From Typhlomys cinereus (lineage: Eukaryota; Chordata; Mammalia; Rodentia; Platacanthomyidae): DNA of 64,000 nt. Shown piece by piece: positions 33,398-47,187 of the stretch. Location: positions 2,976,001 to 3,040,000 of the forward strand of contig JALPQD010000214.1 of NCBI GenBank assembly GCA_023101885.1, in the 5' to 3' direction. The position numbers and the translations under genes are program-made. The notes under the pieces were generated by a model, which saw only the letters and a program-made list of their open reading frames with translations, did not search any database and was not told where the DNA came from. Each line of letters opens with the position of its first letter. The stretch's first letter is position 1.

Positions 33398-36364
33398 TAG
33401 CTGTAGAAAATAATCAACTGTCCAAGCAATTACTACAGGGGACAACCACTATTCTTCAGGCTAGGGAAGACCAGTTTCACTATACACGGGTATAACAGCA
33501 TAGTAGGTTCAGAGCTATGTGGAGGTTCAAGATTCCTAGCCTCGTTGCTAGCGGCTTGCATATTTTCTTTCCAATACTTAGGTTCTAATCTTTTCCAGTG
33601 TATGTCACAACTTTAAAAAAAAAACTCTGTGAAGTTAAATATTCCATTTTAGATTGTAATTAAACTACCCACAGGAATAAATTTCAGTTTTCAAGTCTTG
33701 GCCCTGTGATACATACTCTCTATCCTTAACTTGTATCCTTAAGCTCATAATTTTCTTTCCTTACATTCTCCACTGCACTTGAACTCAAACATGTAATTTC
33801 ATACTATTTCATTACCACTGAAGCATTGATAACAATTAGTTCCCCCAAATATTCACCTTCCATAGACACTTGATTGCAAGATACAAGTGATAATTCAAGG
33901 AGTTTGTAATGTGTAAAGTACAATTACTCTTTCACTATTGACTCTCTAATAGTAACAAAAAATATAGACCTAATTTAGAGAATCACTTTCAAATTCTGCC
34001 CCTTGAAACTACTTCTGGTATTGATTTTGTATCAAAATTAAGCGAGGGAGGGAAACAATTACTGTAAATTATATGAAATCCAGAAGTCATGATAGGGTTT
34101 TGACCTTAATCAATTATGAGAAGTTTTTAAAGTCATGGAAGACTGTTGACTCTTTGTCTAATGGTAGCTTTAAACTAAGATTACTGAAATCAGTTGGTCC
34201 GGGAGTTGAAAAGAAAGAGCTGAATGTGAAAGAGGGTAAGCATGTACACATCAGATCCACACCTTTCTTTCGGTGCTTGGATGGTTTAGGTTATACAACT
34301 GCTGGTCTCGGACATTGAAAGGCTGAAAGAAGAGGTTTGAGGAGAGGAGGAGGAGCCTCACTGGCTACCCCGCCTCCATCAGGGAAACCAGAGTGAGCTG
34401 CACTCGCACCCTGCACCGCCTGTAGACCTCAGCAGCGAGCACTTCACTTCCAAGACTAAAATCTCACGCACATTTCTCTGACAGTCAACCCTAACCTACA
34501 ACCACACGGTGAATTAAATTTTGGGAAATATAATTGTACTTCAGCGCAGTTAATCCACTAGGAAGCCGCTATAGAAGAGGTTAGATTTAGAATTTATTTA
34601 GGAAGTGACATTAGCAGTATTTGTAGGTAGATTGGGATTGGTTGGGCGGGGAGGAGGATCATTAAAATATTTTTGTTTGAACATTTTCAATTCAAATTTC
34701 AGATTCAGTGTTTGAGATAACTGTAGTATTATTTGTGAGTTACAAAAATCACTACATCTATTTTTGTAATTGCTGTCTTCCTGTTCAATCTTGTCTGCCA
34801 CAGTCAGACAGAAAGCATAAAAACTGCAATTGCAAAAAAAAAAAAAAAAATCCCTCTTGCATCCATATCTTGTATCAGGAAACCATGGCAACTAACTTAA
34901 ATACTCCAGGTTTGTTAGTAGATGTGCTGATAGTTTTGTTTTTGTTTTTTTAACTTGGCCAAGTCAATACTGTTAATTAGGCACCAAGTTCTTTTCTCTC
35001 TTGCCATTATGTAATGATTTTGATAGTTAACCTTTGTAGCTCTATTGGCCTGCATGCTGTCCTGGTATTTTCCCAGCGTCTTCATATGACTCCTCAAGGC
35101 ATTGTAACTACCTTATTGATTTAAGATTAATACCCAGTCTCTGTCTTCAGGGATTCAATGCACTTCCTGCAACTGAAATTCTCTTTCTTTGTTTTCTGGT
35201 TTCTTTCTTACCCTCTCAACCTCTCTTGCCTGCCCCTTCTCAGGGACATCTCCTTTATTGCAGCTCAGGGCCCTGACTCCTATTTTTCTCTTTTTTGTCC
35301 TCCAATGAGCATTTATTGCATTATCCAAGGGCTGACAACAACACTCTAATGGTGTGTGTTTTGCAAAATAAATAGATAAATAAGTAAGACGCCCCACACA
35401 TGCCTCCCACTGCTAATGTAGATTATCATTTAAAATCTGTGAAAATCCTTTGAAATAAAGTCTTGATGTGGGCATAACTTATTCCAGGTTTCAAACAAGG
35501 AAATTGAATTTCTGTAAAATTCAGGATGTGCTCTTAGTCATTAGTAAGTGAGTTTGAACTGAGAACTTCTGAATTGGAAACTATTGTCATAATTACAGAT
35601 TACCACTGCCTAAGGGCCTAGCCAATCTTCTCCTCCTAAGACTGAACCATCCACTAGCAAAGAAAATGTAAGTGCTTCCTAAGTTCCCAGTTTAAGGAAT
35701 TAAACCAACCTCCAGACATACCAATCTTACCCGCATAAACCCCTGTCACTCCTAGTGACCTCACTGGATCATCTCGCCACTTCCACTCCTGACTCTGCCC
35801 GAAATACACAACTCAAAAAAAAAATCAAATCTACCTTCTCTGATATTTATTTATTCTTATATTTATTCCCCCCAAATCTCCAAATCTAGACGCACCAGTG
35901 AACACCCATTCTCGCTGCTGTGCAGCTCACCGAGATCTGGGGTTAGAGGTTATCTCTGCATCACCATGACTCCTGGTACCGCTTGTCTCCTCCCTCTGAA
36001 CTCTTTCCACTCTTCCTCCCAAACCAAACCGCATTTGACTTTTCTCCCTGCTGCCAAAGTTAACTTTAAGAAAAAAAAAAAAAAAGCTCAATCTGAACCT
36101 GTCACTTTGCTTTCAAACCTCTCTTGACTCCATTTGTGCCCACAGAATAAATTTCAACGTCTGTGATGTGCCACCTGAGGCTTCTGACAACTGGGCCAGC
36201 CTGTCTTGCAGTCAGCTATTTTTCACACATATTCAAGTGCTTATTTTTCAGATGGCTATAGATGCTGTTGAGATTCAAGAAATGCAAACTTATTTCAAGA
36301 GCTGGCAGAAACCATTTTGACTTTTTAAATCATATTTTTTTTCAGCCCATGGCGATTATGTTAA
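33398..36364. other. No gene recognised
   Basis: AT-rich. The frame at 34073-34318 (81 codons) and the frames around an A tract at 34833-34850 show no domain. A GGAGGAGG-rich patch near 34340-34365 precedes a more GC-rich stretch (34360-34440) that is too short to call a promoter. Confidence 0.5.
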
Positions 36365-36735
36365 TCAGACTTCTCCTCCTTGTGACAAAATAGTTGAGAA
36401 AATAACTTTAAGGGAGAAAGCATTTTTCCCCCCGGAAGTTACAGCCCAAGATCCACTGGCTGTGGTGTTTCTAGGCCTGAAGTGAGACAGAATATCATGA
36501 TGGAAGGATATGGTAGATCAAAGCTGTTCACCTCGCAGTGCTCAAGAAGTAGGGAAGGCAGGGACAGAGCCAGGGGCAAGATATACCTGGCTAGGCCATA
36601 GCACCGGTGGTGTGCTTTCTCCAGCTAGAACTACCTCTAATCAGCCCATTGACTAGGTCTGAAGCCTGAGTATCCAATCACTTCCCAAACCTTATCAATC
36701 TTGTCCTCAATACGTGAGCCTGTGGGGGACATCTC
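36365..36735 (+). repeat. Medium-reiterated repeat (same type as 22665)
   Basis: Landmarks 'ccttgtgacaaaatagttgagaaaataacttt', 'gggagaaag', 'cagcccaagatccactggctg', 'caagatatacctggctaggc' and 'gagtatccaatcacttcccaaac'. It follows the order of the copy at 22665 but covers more of the 3' part. Confidence 0.6.
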
Positions 36736-37084
36736 AGACTCGAGGCACAAAAATTGTCTTAAAACTTTACAGTTTTCACATGGAGTTGCAATTTTATGTT
36801 GGACGGTGAAGGCATGCCTGAATTATAGATCTAGCCAGCTATATTAGATTTTCCCCAAAAATTTCTTCCAAGTGTCAGTGTTTAATGATTTAAAGTCACC
36901 TTCTCATGGGAAGCTCTTAGAAGCTCTGGACTCCAAATTCAAGGAATAAATCCAAGGCAGATAAATTGGGTTAAATTTGGTATTTGGAGGAGGAAGGATG
37001 GATGATTATAGGGGAGAATGAAAGATGGATACTATCCAACATCTGTGTAAAGCAGAGTAATGATTTATTCAATCTCAGTAACTT

Positions 37085-37101
37085 AACTTTATTTGTTTGT
37101 T

Positions 37102-37180
<79 letters not shown>

Positions 37181-37402
37181 ACTGTGTGTCCCTGAGGAAG
37201 GTCAAAGATAACCTTAGGAATATCTTTTATGACTTCTACCTCCTATTTGCGCTAAGATTTTCCAGGCTCCACCCACTAGGGCCAGAAGTGCACGTTGCCT
37301 TTGTTTCCACCTGATGCTTTTTACTTAGGACCTAGGATCTGAACTCAGGACCTTCTGCTTATGAGGCAGAGGCTTAATCCCTTTGCCATCTTTCCAACAC
37401 AA
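37085..37402 (-). repeat. B2-like SINE with expanded GA tail
   Basis: An antisense copy whose simple tail has become a (GA)n run (37110-37179) in place of the usual TG. The body and head follow ('gggccagaagtgcacg', 'ctgaactcaggaccttctgc', 'cttaatccctttgccatctttcc'). It is flanked by CAATCTCAGTAACTTA / CAATCTCAGTAATTTA, a clear target-site duplication. Confidence 0.9.
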
Positions 37403-38257
37403 TCTCAGTAATTTAAATGAGTTGTTTTAAACATTTCTTGCCTCTTTTAATAAGTAAGAAAATTAAAGTTTAAAAAAAAAAAGACATGCCATATGGAGTG
37501 TCTGCCTTTACTGTGACCCATAGCAGAACCCACAACTTCCAGGCATAGTCTTGGCAAGCACTTGACCTTAAGCCAATCAGACTTCTGAGACTCTTTGTAT
37601 TACTGTGTCCTTCAAACAGGAACAAAATACACCTTTCAAAGTTAGGGTGAGAATTACATGACATTAGGCTGATTCCCAAGAAGTCTCTGCTTTTCTGTAG
37701 AGTCCTGTTTCCAAACTCTTCCGGTAGATATAGTGCTTTAGTCTCCATCTGGAAGCATCTGCAGAGCTTAGTCCACTCAACCATAGACTCTCAGAGGCAT
37801 CATATAGTTTCTTCGTAGTTATATTAAAGGGAATTGGATACTTTTTTCCTTTCCAGAATTGATATCATTCCCAGCGATGAAGAAATCAGACACCAAGTGA
37901 GTAAAATATTGAAGTAGAAAATTGGTTTAGATGTAATAAATATTCAGATACCTGCTTAACGCCTGAGGTGTGCTGAGAGCTGGCTAAAGCAAATTTTTTG
38001 CCTGAAGTGCCAGGGGCCTGGTGGGAACCGTGGATTTAACTACAGGTGTGTAGGCTGATTAGGCGGCAATATGTCAAAGCAGAGAATCACCCTTCCGGTA
38101 GCGCTGCGTGCAGGGCCAGCTATTTCTTGCCACTCACAAATCAGACACCAATCCATGAAATAACAGGTCAGGTATGGTATCCTAGTTTTGAGGATAAGAG
38201 GAGGAATAACGGCAAATACTGAGTGTCTCTGGAGAGAAGAACATGCACAGGGTGATA
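37403..38257. other. No gene recognised
   Basis: A minus-strand frame of 104 codons (37470-37784) shows no domain. Nothing else stands out. Confidence 0.5.
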
Positions 38258-38268
38258 AGAACAGGTTT

Positions 38269-38483
38269 AGGGGCTGGAGAGGTAGCTCGGGGGTTAAGCC
38301 TCCGCCTTGCAGGTGGAAGGTCCTGAGTTTGGATCCTAGACCCAGGTATAGACGCCGGGTGCAAATGGGCGCGGCTTGCGCTTCTGGTCCTGGTAGGGCG
38401 GAGCCTGTGAATCCCGGGGCAGAGTAAACAGGAGGTGGAGGCGTCCATGGTGGTTCCTGAATTCGCCTGTGGTTCTACACACG

Positions 38484-38515
<32 letters not shown>

Positions 38516-38590
38516 CGCACACACGCACACTGACGCACAATTGAATAAATTAAAAAAAATTAAAAATTAAAAAATTAAAAAGTTAAAAAA
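38269..38590 (+). repeat. B2-like SINE, GC-rich subfamily
   Basis: Full copy with head 'ggggctggagaggtagctcgggggttaag', B-box-like 'ggtcctgagtttggatcc', a CpG-rich body ('tatagacgccgggtgcaaatgggcgcgg'), 'gtccatggtggttcctgaattcgcc', a CA tail, and 'acgcacaattgaataaatt' plus A-rich end. It is flanked by a duplication of AAGAACAGGTTTAGG (38257-38271 and 38597-38611). The retained CpGs suggest a young insertion. Confidence 0.94.
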
Positions 38591-38611
38591 GAAAAAAGAA
38601 CAGGTTTAGGC

Positions 38612-41224
38612 CATCATTTCTCTAAGGGAGAGGAAACAATAAAGAATCAAAAGTATTTATAATGTAGCGTTTGAATAGCTGGGACGGAGTTTATTGTTCT
38701 CTGCAGAATACCCGCTGTTCACTCACATTTCTTTCTTGATAGCCAGACCCATGTATGTGGTTTTGCTATCTCCCTCTCCTTGCTTCTCTGTTTTTTAATC
38801 TACCACTCCCTCTCCACCATTCTTTTCTTCGCCCCCTTTATCTCCAGTTTGTGGTTTGAGATAGCTCTTGCAGAACGTAGGTTCTGGGAGAAGCAAAGAG
38901 AACAGAAGTGAGTCTACTGCTCCTTGGTAAGTTTGTACCTATTTCTGAATCACATCCTCTTTTCGGCTTGGACTTACTTATCCGAGGCATCTCAGGCCTT
39001 CAGAATATTCGCAGGGTGAGGGGATGGTTTAAATATATGGCCTTCTACCAGATACACCAGATACAAAACTCTTGCTTGGAATTCAGGTCTGGAAGCGTTT
39101 GATAAAGCTGCATGGGTGTTTCTCTGATGTGTGGGTGGAGCTGAGAACTGCCAGAATGGATTCAGTTTTGTAGAATTTTCATTGCAGAGCTAATTGTGTG
39201 AGTTACTATTACAGAAGCTGACAAGATGGTCATTTCATACTTAAAGAGTTAAGCTTCAAGAATGAAGATAGGTAACCAAACAGTGCTATCAAAACACAGA
39301 TATTTTCAAATAGTTTTTAAATTGCTTTCCATTATGTTTATTGGAAATCTATGGGATAGTTGGGAAGTCTCATGCTGTTTTTCACAACTGGAGGGTCGGG
39401 CAGGGAATCCTGGTAGGGTATCCAGATGTAAGATACCTTTTTCATAGTTCTGGTGGTACCTCAAAGCCAATATTAAACTTATGCTTAATCATAATAATAG
39501 CTGACATTTAGAAATTCCTACAGTGTTCTAAGAGATACCCTACACAGGGGAACACAAAGAGAGGAAGATTGGCTACAGTGGAAAACTCCCTGTGATGCTC
39601 CTACCAGAAGTCATTCCCAGTACCAGGTATACGTCTTATCTATCACCAGTACTGTGATTATCTTGAAACCCCACGATAGTCCTGGAAGTTTGCTATGTGG
39701 CTTCCATGTGGCAAGGCAACAGAACAAAGCTTTATATCACCTACCTTTAAAGTGGTAACTCCAAGACTTGAAAGTAGATTTCTTTGATTCCAAAGTCTGA
39801 ATCTCAGTGTAAGAGCTCGCAACAGCATGAAGTAGGATAGAAAGGACTGGCCAGGTACGAGGGCAGAGTTGTGCCTCTGCATGTGTCACATACATATAGA
39901 CTACAGAGTGCGTGGCATGGTAGAGGCTTGATGCGGGGGAGGACCTGACAGGATTATTACTGAGACAGTATGTACACAGGTAAGACCCTCCTCTCCTGGC
40001 AGAGAGAGCTTGTCTGCAGGACGTCTCGATCCATGTTCCAATAAGTGTTGTTTAGGGTTGGGGTACTGACACAAATTTGGGTCTTAGCACAAATCCTGTT
40101 CCATAGAACTACCAATAGTCTGCACTTGGGGGAGAAGCTAAATAAACTTTTTACTTTCCTTGGTCTACCAGGAGATTTCTCAAAAGTCCCGTTGGCTCTC
40201 TTGAGTTTGACAAGTAAATGATTTTCCTTCATCAAAGTTTGTTTGTTTGTTTGTTTGTTTTTCTTTTGAGGACTTCCATAGGTTAGGAAATTAGCTAAGC
40301 CTTGGGTTATGTCAGCGGGCTCAGGAGAAGGGAATCTTGGGAAGATGTGGGGGGATCAGGAGGAGAAGGGAGTGTAGTCTGGTGAATGGAGGAAGGAGTG
40401 GACACATGCCCAGGGTTGCAGTCAGCTATCTGCTTTGAGAGTGTAGGAGAACAACACCTGGCACAGCTGAGCACAGTGCTGATGGCTAAGCATGAGGTGT
40501 ACATGGCAGCTGGAGGCAGAAGGCTGGACAGGTCAGATTCAATTCAATTTGGTGGCATGTGACAGAGACATTGACTGAAAGAAGATAGTGGCGAGGGAGT
40601 CGACTTCTTTCTCCCGTATAACCTCTGTATTCGTTCTTGAGGCACTCGAACGAGACTTTATTAAGGATTTAAAGATTGTTTTTATTTAGTCAGCTGATTA
40701 TAAGTCTTAACTACATCTACAAAATACGTTCACAGCAGCATCGGGTCCACAAAACCCTTAGATTAAATTGCCTAGAGGTAGAGGACAAGGTGTACTATTG
40801 GGATGGACTCATCCTGGATGTGGCCTCACCATATCTCCCCCCGAGCAGGGCTTGGAGGCGCTCAGGTATAGCGCAGGCCTGTCACGCATAGCACAAGCCT
40901 TGTCACGGTAGGAAGAGAAGAGGAGCGGCTGACTTTGCTTGTTAGCTGTGCACAGCGTCCCCTGAAGGTCTCCAGCCTCTTCCCATCTCCAGGACTATCA
41001 TCAGATGCCTAGAGCCCCACCAGGATTCTAGAGGAAGACAGTCTCCGCCATATGAACTAGATTATGTTGCTGTCAGGTTTCGAGACAGATTTTCTGGGCT
41101 GAGCAATTTCCTAATGAGATTTCTGCTAAGGCCTGCTTAGATTATAGCAAATAGTGGCTCCAAATGACCTAAATTAGTACTAACTAAACACTAAGATTAT
41201 CTGAGGAGCTTGGGTTTTTTTTTT
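38612..41224. other. No gene recognised
   Basis: Contains a (GTTT)n run at 40240-40262. Frames of 64-92 codons on both strands have no domain. A possible MER5-like scrap lies near 41180-41212 ('aagattatctgaggagcttggg'). Confidence 0.5.
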
Positions 41225-41576
41225 CCTTTGTATGTGTATGTATGTGACACATGCAGGTATGTATGCACGCCTAGGCATGTGTGTGTAGGTGCATGTGTGT
41301 GGATGGGGGGGTGCGTGAGCATATATGTATGTGTGTGGAGGCCAAAATTTGATATCCAGTGCCTTCCTTCACTGCTTTCCACTTGATTTGTGAAGCCAGG
41401 GTCTCTCAATTTAACCCAAAGCTCATCTATCTGCTAACCTAGCTAATCAGTTTGCCCTGGCAAACCCCCTGTCTGCATCTCCCAGGTGCTGAGACTACAG
41501 GATACTACAATACCTTCTCAGGTCATACATCCTGATGCTTGCACCTTGCCCACTGAAACATCTCCCCAACCTTTGT
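41225..41576 (-). repeat. B3-like SINE
   Basis: Antisense B3 order: TG/TATG-rich tail, 'gtgtggaggccaaaatttgatatccagtg', 'gaagccagggtctctcaatttaacccaaagctc', 'cctgtctgcatctcccaggtgctgagactacagg', and the diverged head 'cccactgaaacatctcccc'. Confidence 0.75.
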
Positions 41577-43057
41577 GAGCAGCCTTTAGACATATGGATA
41601 CCTGGTTCCTTCAGATGAGATTCTGGCTTAATTACTCAATGGTAAAGTACTACAATAATGACATGTAACCGAGGTTGGGAATTACTGTCTGTCTTAGGTC
41701 AAGTTACCATAGAGGAAGACCAAGGTCAAGCATTTGCCAGTTGATAAAAGACAGACTATAAAGAGAAACCAGTAATGGATTAGAAAAAGCAAGAATAGAA
41801 GGAAAAGGGTTTAGGCAGTGATGGCACTGCAGAGAAAATTCCAACTTTGGCCAGATCTCGTAAAAAGTTCTGGAAGTACAAATTATTCCCACATTTGTCC
41901 TGCCTTGAAGGAAAGGAGCAGAGTTCCTTTCATGGAGAGAAATATAAATTTCCAGGAAGTGACCCAGTTCCGGTTTCCACAGTCAATTATCCAAAGAAGG
42001 TCACAGGTATGGAGTTAACCCAAGCTCTCAAGCCCTGTAAGATCCGAGCCCAGAGCTGCTAGAAGGTATCCCATGGGGATGTTAATGGGGCACTGAGAGT
42101 TTTATTCAACACATAAGTGGTTATTATTGCTATTTTTAGTTCTGCCTTAGTTGGTAGTAGTCTGACTAAACCCATTAGGGGATCCCATTATATAAAGTTT
42201 CTGCTTTGAGGATGTAAAAAGCTCTTTATTGCTAATCGTAGTGGCCAAGTGTCAAGAACTGTGAAGAGTCTGAAATTTTCCTCCTACTTGAAAACTAACA
42301 AGTTAGCTTGGTAGTTTTATGGATATTGGTAGAATAGATGAGATCCTGGGTCAGAGACAAGGATTTAATTGTAGTAATAGCAGTATTCAGGGTACTTTCC
42401 CATAGTGATTTTGAGACCATTATTTCATAGGGCAGTGCAAAGAGAGCTAATTGGCATCCACTCATGTAGTACGTGGATGGGGCTGCAAAGCGTATTGTCT
42501 GAGAGAACCAGAATCTTTTGCAATGAGCAGTTAGCTAATCCCTCACTTTACTAGAGATAAACACCATATCCTAAGACTGTTCCTATATAACCATTGCTAA
42601 AAACATAGTTTGGTATAATCAGCACCTTTGTTCGTAAGACATGCAGAAACACAGAGATGCATGGAACTCGTCTCCTAATAGCAAGAAGGCAAAAGAATGA
42701 GGGGTAGTTCGGTCCTAACTTTGCCTGGGTGAATATGGTGCCAGATTCAATACAATGGCATCTGTGGCCTTAGTTTTAAGGTGTAGGTTGACCTGAAGCA
42801 GGGTTGCCAGAATTGGGAAGAGAAGAATAGAGACTTTAGCAGCTGTAAGAGCGTCAAGTGACACCCCCTCTTCCTGTCAAGTTTGTCATTAGGAGGATTA
42901 GGTAAACAAGTGAGAGAGGGACTGATCAAACCTCAGAATTCCCAGGATTCACATGGGTCCGCAAACCCTGTTTCCCATAGAAGGTTGTTGACATTCCACT
43001 AACATTACAAACATCTTAATTCACAAGGGTGTGTACACAAGGGATTTTCTTATTTGT
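41577..43057. other. No gene recognised
   Basis: Unique-looking. Overlapping plus-strand frames at 41818-42062 lie in two phases, which argues against coding. Confidence 0.5.
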
Positions 43058-43200
43058 TTTGTGTGTTTTGAGACAGGTTCTCATTCTGCAGGACAGGCTG
43101 GCCTGCATTCACTTTGTAGCCCAGACTGGCGCTGAACCCCTAATCCTCTGACCTCGGTCTCCTAGGAAATAGAATTACAGGCTACTAGTCATCACTGGTT
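43058..43200 (-). repeat. B1-like SINE
   Basis: Antisense B1 with 'gtgttttgagacaggttctcattctgc', a partly repeated 'ggacaggctggcctgc...cagactggcgctgaac' region, and 'gacctcggtctcctaggaaatagaattacagg'. Confidence 0.75.
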
Positions 43201-44654
43201 CTTTTCTTTTTTTAGCTTTTATTTTATCATTTAATCATATTGTTAATCTCCTTTTTATTTTATATATATTTTTATTTTTTTCCTAATTTTATAAGCATAT
43301 TTGAGTACTTATCCTTGCCTCTCTCCTTTCATCCTCTCTCCTTCCCTTCATCAATCCATTCCACTCCTTCCCATTCCCCTGCCTGTCTGCTTCTATGGGC
43401 CCCAAGGTTCACTCTTACTTGTCTACTCTTGTCATCACTAGTTCTTAATATTAAATATTGATTAAGGGTTTAGCTCATTGTAGCTCTTATTTCATATGAT
43501 CCTCTTAAAATCTAATGTACAACAGAATCATTTCATTTCTAACTTTCTTCTGCCTTACCCATCCCAGCATGGGTAATAGATTAAGAGTTCTACTTTTCAA
43601 TTCTCTATACGCTCTGTCCATTGGACTGCGTATGACTGTATTTCCTTCTTTTCCTGTTTCACTTTAGTAACGCCCTTTGAAAGGCTTTCATTTTTCTTAC
43701 CATTTCATTTTTCCATATACATGCAACCATCTCCATCCATGGTCAGTTGTCTTCTTTCTTCATTTCTGATTCTGACTGTCAAGAGTTCTTAGAGACAATC
43801 CCTTCCTTGAGGTGTGCTCATGGAGTTGCTTGCTGCCTTTCCCCTTTGCTGACCTTGATCATTTTTAGAAACTTTCATAAACCACTTATTAATTTGCCCT
43901 TGTGATTATTCCACACATTGCCATCTCCTGATGCAATGACAGACAGCCCTAAGGTGGTGTTACGAAGCTTGAAGCTCATTTTTAGACATAGAATTTAACA
44001 ACTTAAACATATGAGAGATTTTTGGAAGCATGATACTTCTAATTATAGCAATAGGTAAAGAGTAAAAATACGTTAATAACCACAAGAACCATTTATTTTC
44101 ATTTAAAGTAACCATAATTACTAAAGACCAGTGATGTCAGCAGGGTGAATAACTAGCTTTGCCCTTGCTCACTGATGTAAGATGCTATGAGAGCCTAAGT
44201 TGTTAATTGTACAATATTACAATCGAAGTGACTTCAATTCCCCGTTGAAGACCACACAAAGGAGCTAGAGTTGGTAATATTAAGAATGTAGAATAGTACA
44301 AGCTCTGGGTAATTTCATTCTACACCCCACTCTCTCCCACACTCTAGATCCACATGTTCACTTTACTATAAAGCCAAACTTACTATTCAACCCAGATACA
44401 TGACCCTGCCTTTAAATGCACTTAATATGATTAAGTACTGAACATTGGAAAAGGACTAAAAAAAACATAAATATAGAAAAGGGCTTTTATGCCGAATGAT
44501 ATAAAACAGTTACTGAGAAACAAATACTGTGCATTGCACATACATGTGGTATCTCAGTACCTAAGTTCAGAAAAGCAAGGTCAGAATTGGGATTGCAGGG
44601 ATTAAGGAGAAGGGAAAATGAGGAATGAGACAATAGGTATAAAATTCCAGTTAT
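43201..44654. other. No gene recognised
   Basis: A pyrimidine-leaning patch (43310-43440) and AT-rich sequence. No repeat, frame or RNA gene was recognised. Confidence 0.5.
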
Positions 44655-44945
44655 GCGGGACTGGAGAGGTGGCTCAGGAGTTAAACCTCTGCCTTGTAGG
44701 CGGAAGGTCCTGAGTTTGGATCCTAGACCCCACGTATAGACGCTGGGCAGAAGCAGGGGCAGCCTGCGTTTCTGGTTCTGGTAGGGCTGAGCCTGTGAAT
44801 CCCCGGGCAGAGTAAAGGAGGAGGTGGAGGGGTCCATGGTGGTTCCTGAATTCACCCATGGTTCTACACACACACATACATACACACATATACACACACG
44901 AATACACGCACAATTGAATAAATAATAAAAAAATTAAAAAAAATA
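44655..44945 (+). repeat. B2-like SINE, GC-rich subfamily
   Basis: Full copy, closely related to 38269: 'gactggagaggtggctcaggagttaaacc', 'ggtcctgagtttggatcc', 'cccacgtatagacgctggg', 'gtccatggtggttcctgaattcaccc', CA/TACA tail and 'acgcacaattgaataaataataaaa'. An approximate duplication AAAATTCCAGTTATGC / AAAATCCATTTATGCC flanks it. Confidence 0.92.
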
Positions 44946-45822
44946 AAATCCATTTATGCCACACGAATTAATCCTAGAGATTTGCTATATAGCATAAACT
45001 TAAATTTGTTAAGAAGGTAGATCTCATGCTAAGTGTTTTTACCACAATGGAGATATTTGAAGTTTTAAAATATGAGAATCATTTTTGACATAAAGAGTTC
45101 TACATTATAACAGCTATGCTTTTTTTATTATTATTATTGTTCCCTTGGTTGGAAAGTGTGCAACTAGGCAATGTGAACTCAGTAAAGCTTTGAAGTGAGT
45201 TTGTGTTTTTTTTATTGCAACAGAATCGAGGCCTATGTGAAAATATTCATATGTGTGAGATATAAGTAACTTTAAAGGATACTGAACCACTTGTTAAAGG
45301 ATTTGGAGGAAAATACTGAGAAGACTGAGATTTATTGTGCGCTAGATAAAGTCAGAAGAGGTTTCAAATCAAAGTGACAGAATTCTACTGATGATATTTT
45401 CTGGATGGTAATTCTGGCACAGTGTGGAAAGCCACGTGGTACAGGGAAAGACCAGTAGCAGTATGTCAGTTAGGAGATGAAATGTCAGTAACCACAGTTA
45501 CATAGAGACACTGTCCTGAACTGAATGTAAGGAAAGTCAGAGAACGTAGCCAAGTTTCCATGCTTTGAAGGTGTGTGTGGAAATGGGACTGTGAACAGGA
45601 TAAAGCCTATCAGAGACTGCAGCCTTTCACCAACTGATTGTTATGTGGGGGAGAGGACTGGCATCGGGAAAGATACAGATAATATTGAGTTGGGTTTGAT
45701 ATATACATAAATGTATTTTTATGTATATACATTCAGCACATAATGCATTTAATGTATTGTAAAGGTTGAAGTGTCATCTACAAATAGAGCTAGATAAACA
45801 TAATTTATCTATCTCTCTCTAC

Positions 45823-45862
<40 letters not shown>

Positions 45863-47085
45863 GTCAAAACATGATGCACTATGCATCAGAACTTCAGGTA
45901 GCAGGAGACCATTTCTCCCAGAAGATACAAATAGAGATTATGGGAAATTTTACTTTTACTCAGAAGAATAAGTTTATTTCCACCATGTGTTCATCTTGAC
46001 ACTGGCCGAAGAGTTGAAATTTCTGGTGATCCTGTGTATATTACGGACACAGTTTCATCCCAGCTAGTTAGACTTAAAGGTCTATAGGAGTTGTGATTTT
46101 AATTTCCATACTTTAGTTCAGATTCTGTCCAACACGGCGAGTGAATCAGAGCTTCTAGCACAGTGTGTTTTCTGGGCAACACTGGTATAGATTGGATAAC
46201 AATAGGGAAGGGAAAGCAACTCAAAAGAGGTAATAGTGTGCAAGCTACCACAGTAGGAGTCTAGAGCTCAAATCCCTGAGGACCTTCTGAGAACCAATGC
46301 AAAATGCCCAGGGATTAGGAAGCTCAGATATCCATGCATCAGTCCCAAGGGTTAGAAGTTGAAGAGTTAGTCCTTGAGGTGCTAATTCCCCTGCACTTTT
46401 TAACTTCTCAGAAGTGGAGATAAAAAGGCTCATTGTGCTTCTAGCAAAAATTACTAAGCAACAAGAGCTAGGAGCTGTCAATGAGAAATCATGTGAAGCC
46501 CACGAAGTATCTGAAGGCTATGAAAAGCCACTCTCACAGCTGCACAGAGAAGGAATAATGTCTGCCATCCCAGTCCCAAAAGAAAAGATGATGTGCGCAG
46601 GCGCCAGGAAGAAGCCCCAGGCCTCTAAGAGATTGCCTATTGAAATCAACAGGAAACATAGAAACAATATAATCTTGAGCAGGAAGGGGAAAATGTCACT
46701 GTAGTCCAAATGATTTTGCTTATGTGCTCAAAGGGAGCTGGAATTGTCATCAGGGAACTGTAAACCTGCAAAACATGCAAACACTCCAGGGCTGTACTGC
46801 TCTGAATCCTGACCATTTTTAAAATTCTTTAAAAAATGATTATACTGGGTGATAGACGGCTATTTGTACATGTCTGTGATATAGTTTGATCATAACCTTC
46901 CAAACCCCACAACCTTCCTCCTTTTCTCCCTTCTCCTCCCTGTAGTCTCCATTGTTTCCCTAGATAGTTTATTTTCTACCTCATGTCATCTATGCATATA
47001 TGACTCTGTGTAGCTACACATTCTATGACCCACAAGTCTTATTATGCAATACTTTCTGTGATATAAGTTTGTAATCTGGCTTTCC
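44946..47085. other. No gene recognised; TATC microsatellite
   Basis: Contains a (TATC)n array at about 45805-45863. The frame at 46414-46704 (96 codons, plus) is Lys- and Glu-rich but resembles no family I know and has no visible context. Confidence 0.5.
45805..45863 (+). repeat. (TATC)n microsatellite
   Basis: About eleven pure TATC units after a short impure stretch (TATCTATCTCTCTCTACC). Long pure tetramers of this kind are usually length-variable. Confidence 0.95.
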
Positions 47086-47114
47086 ATGACTATAGCAAAT
47101 ACCAGAGATCAATT

Positions 47115-47187
<73 letters not shown>

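Noticed and set aside
45805..45863. Regular short repeats considered as a CRISPR array
   Set aside because: This is a TATC microsatellite in a mammalian genome; there are no spacers.
46414..46704. 96-codon Lys/Glu-rich plus-strand frame
   Set aside because: Reads somewhat protein-like but has no recognised family, no flanking evidence and no extension beyond its stops.
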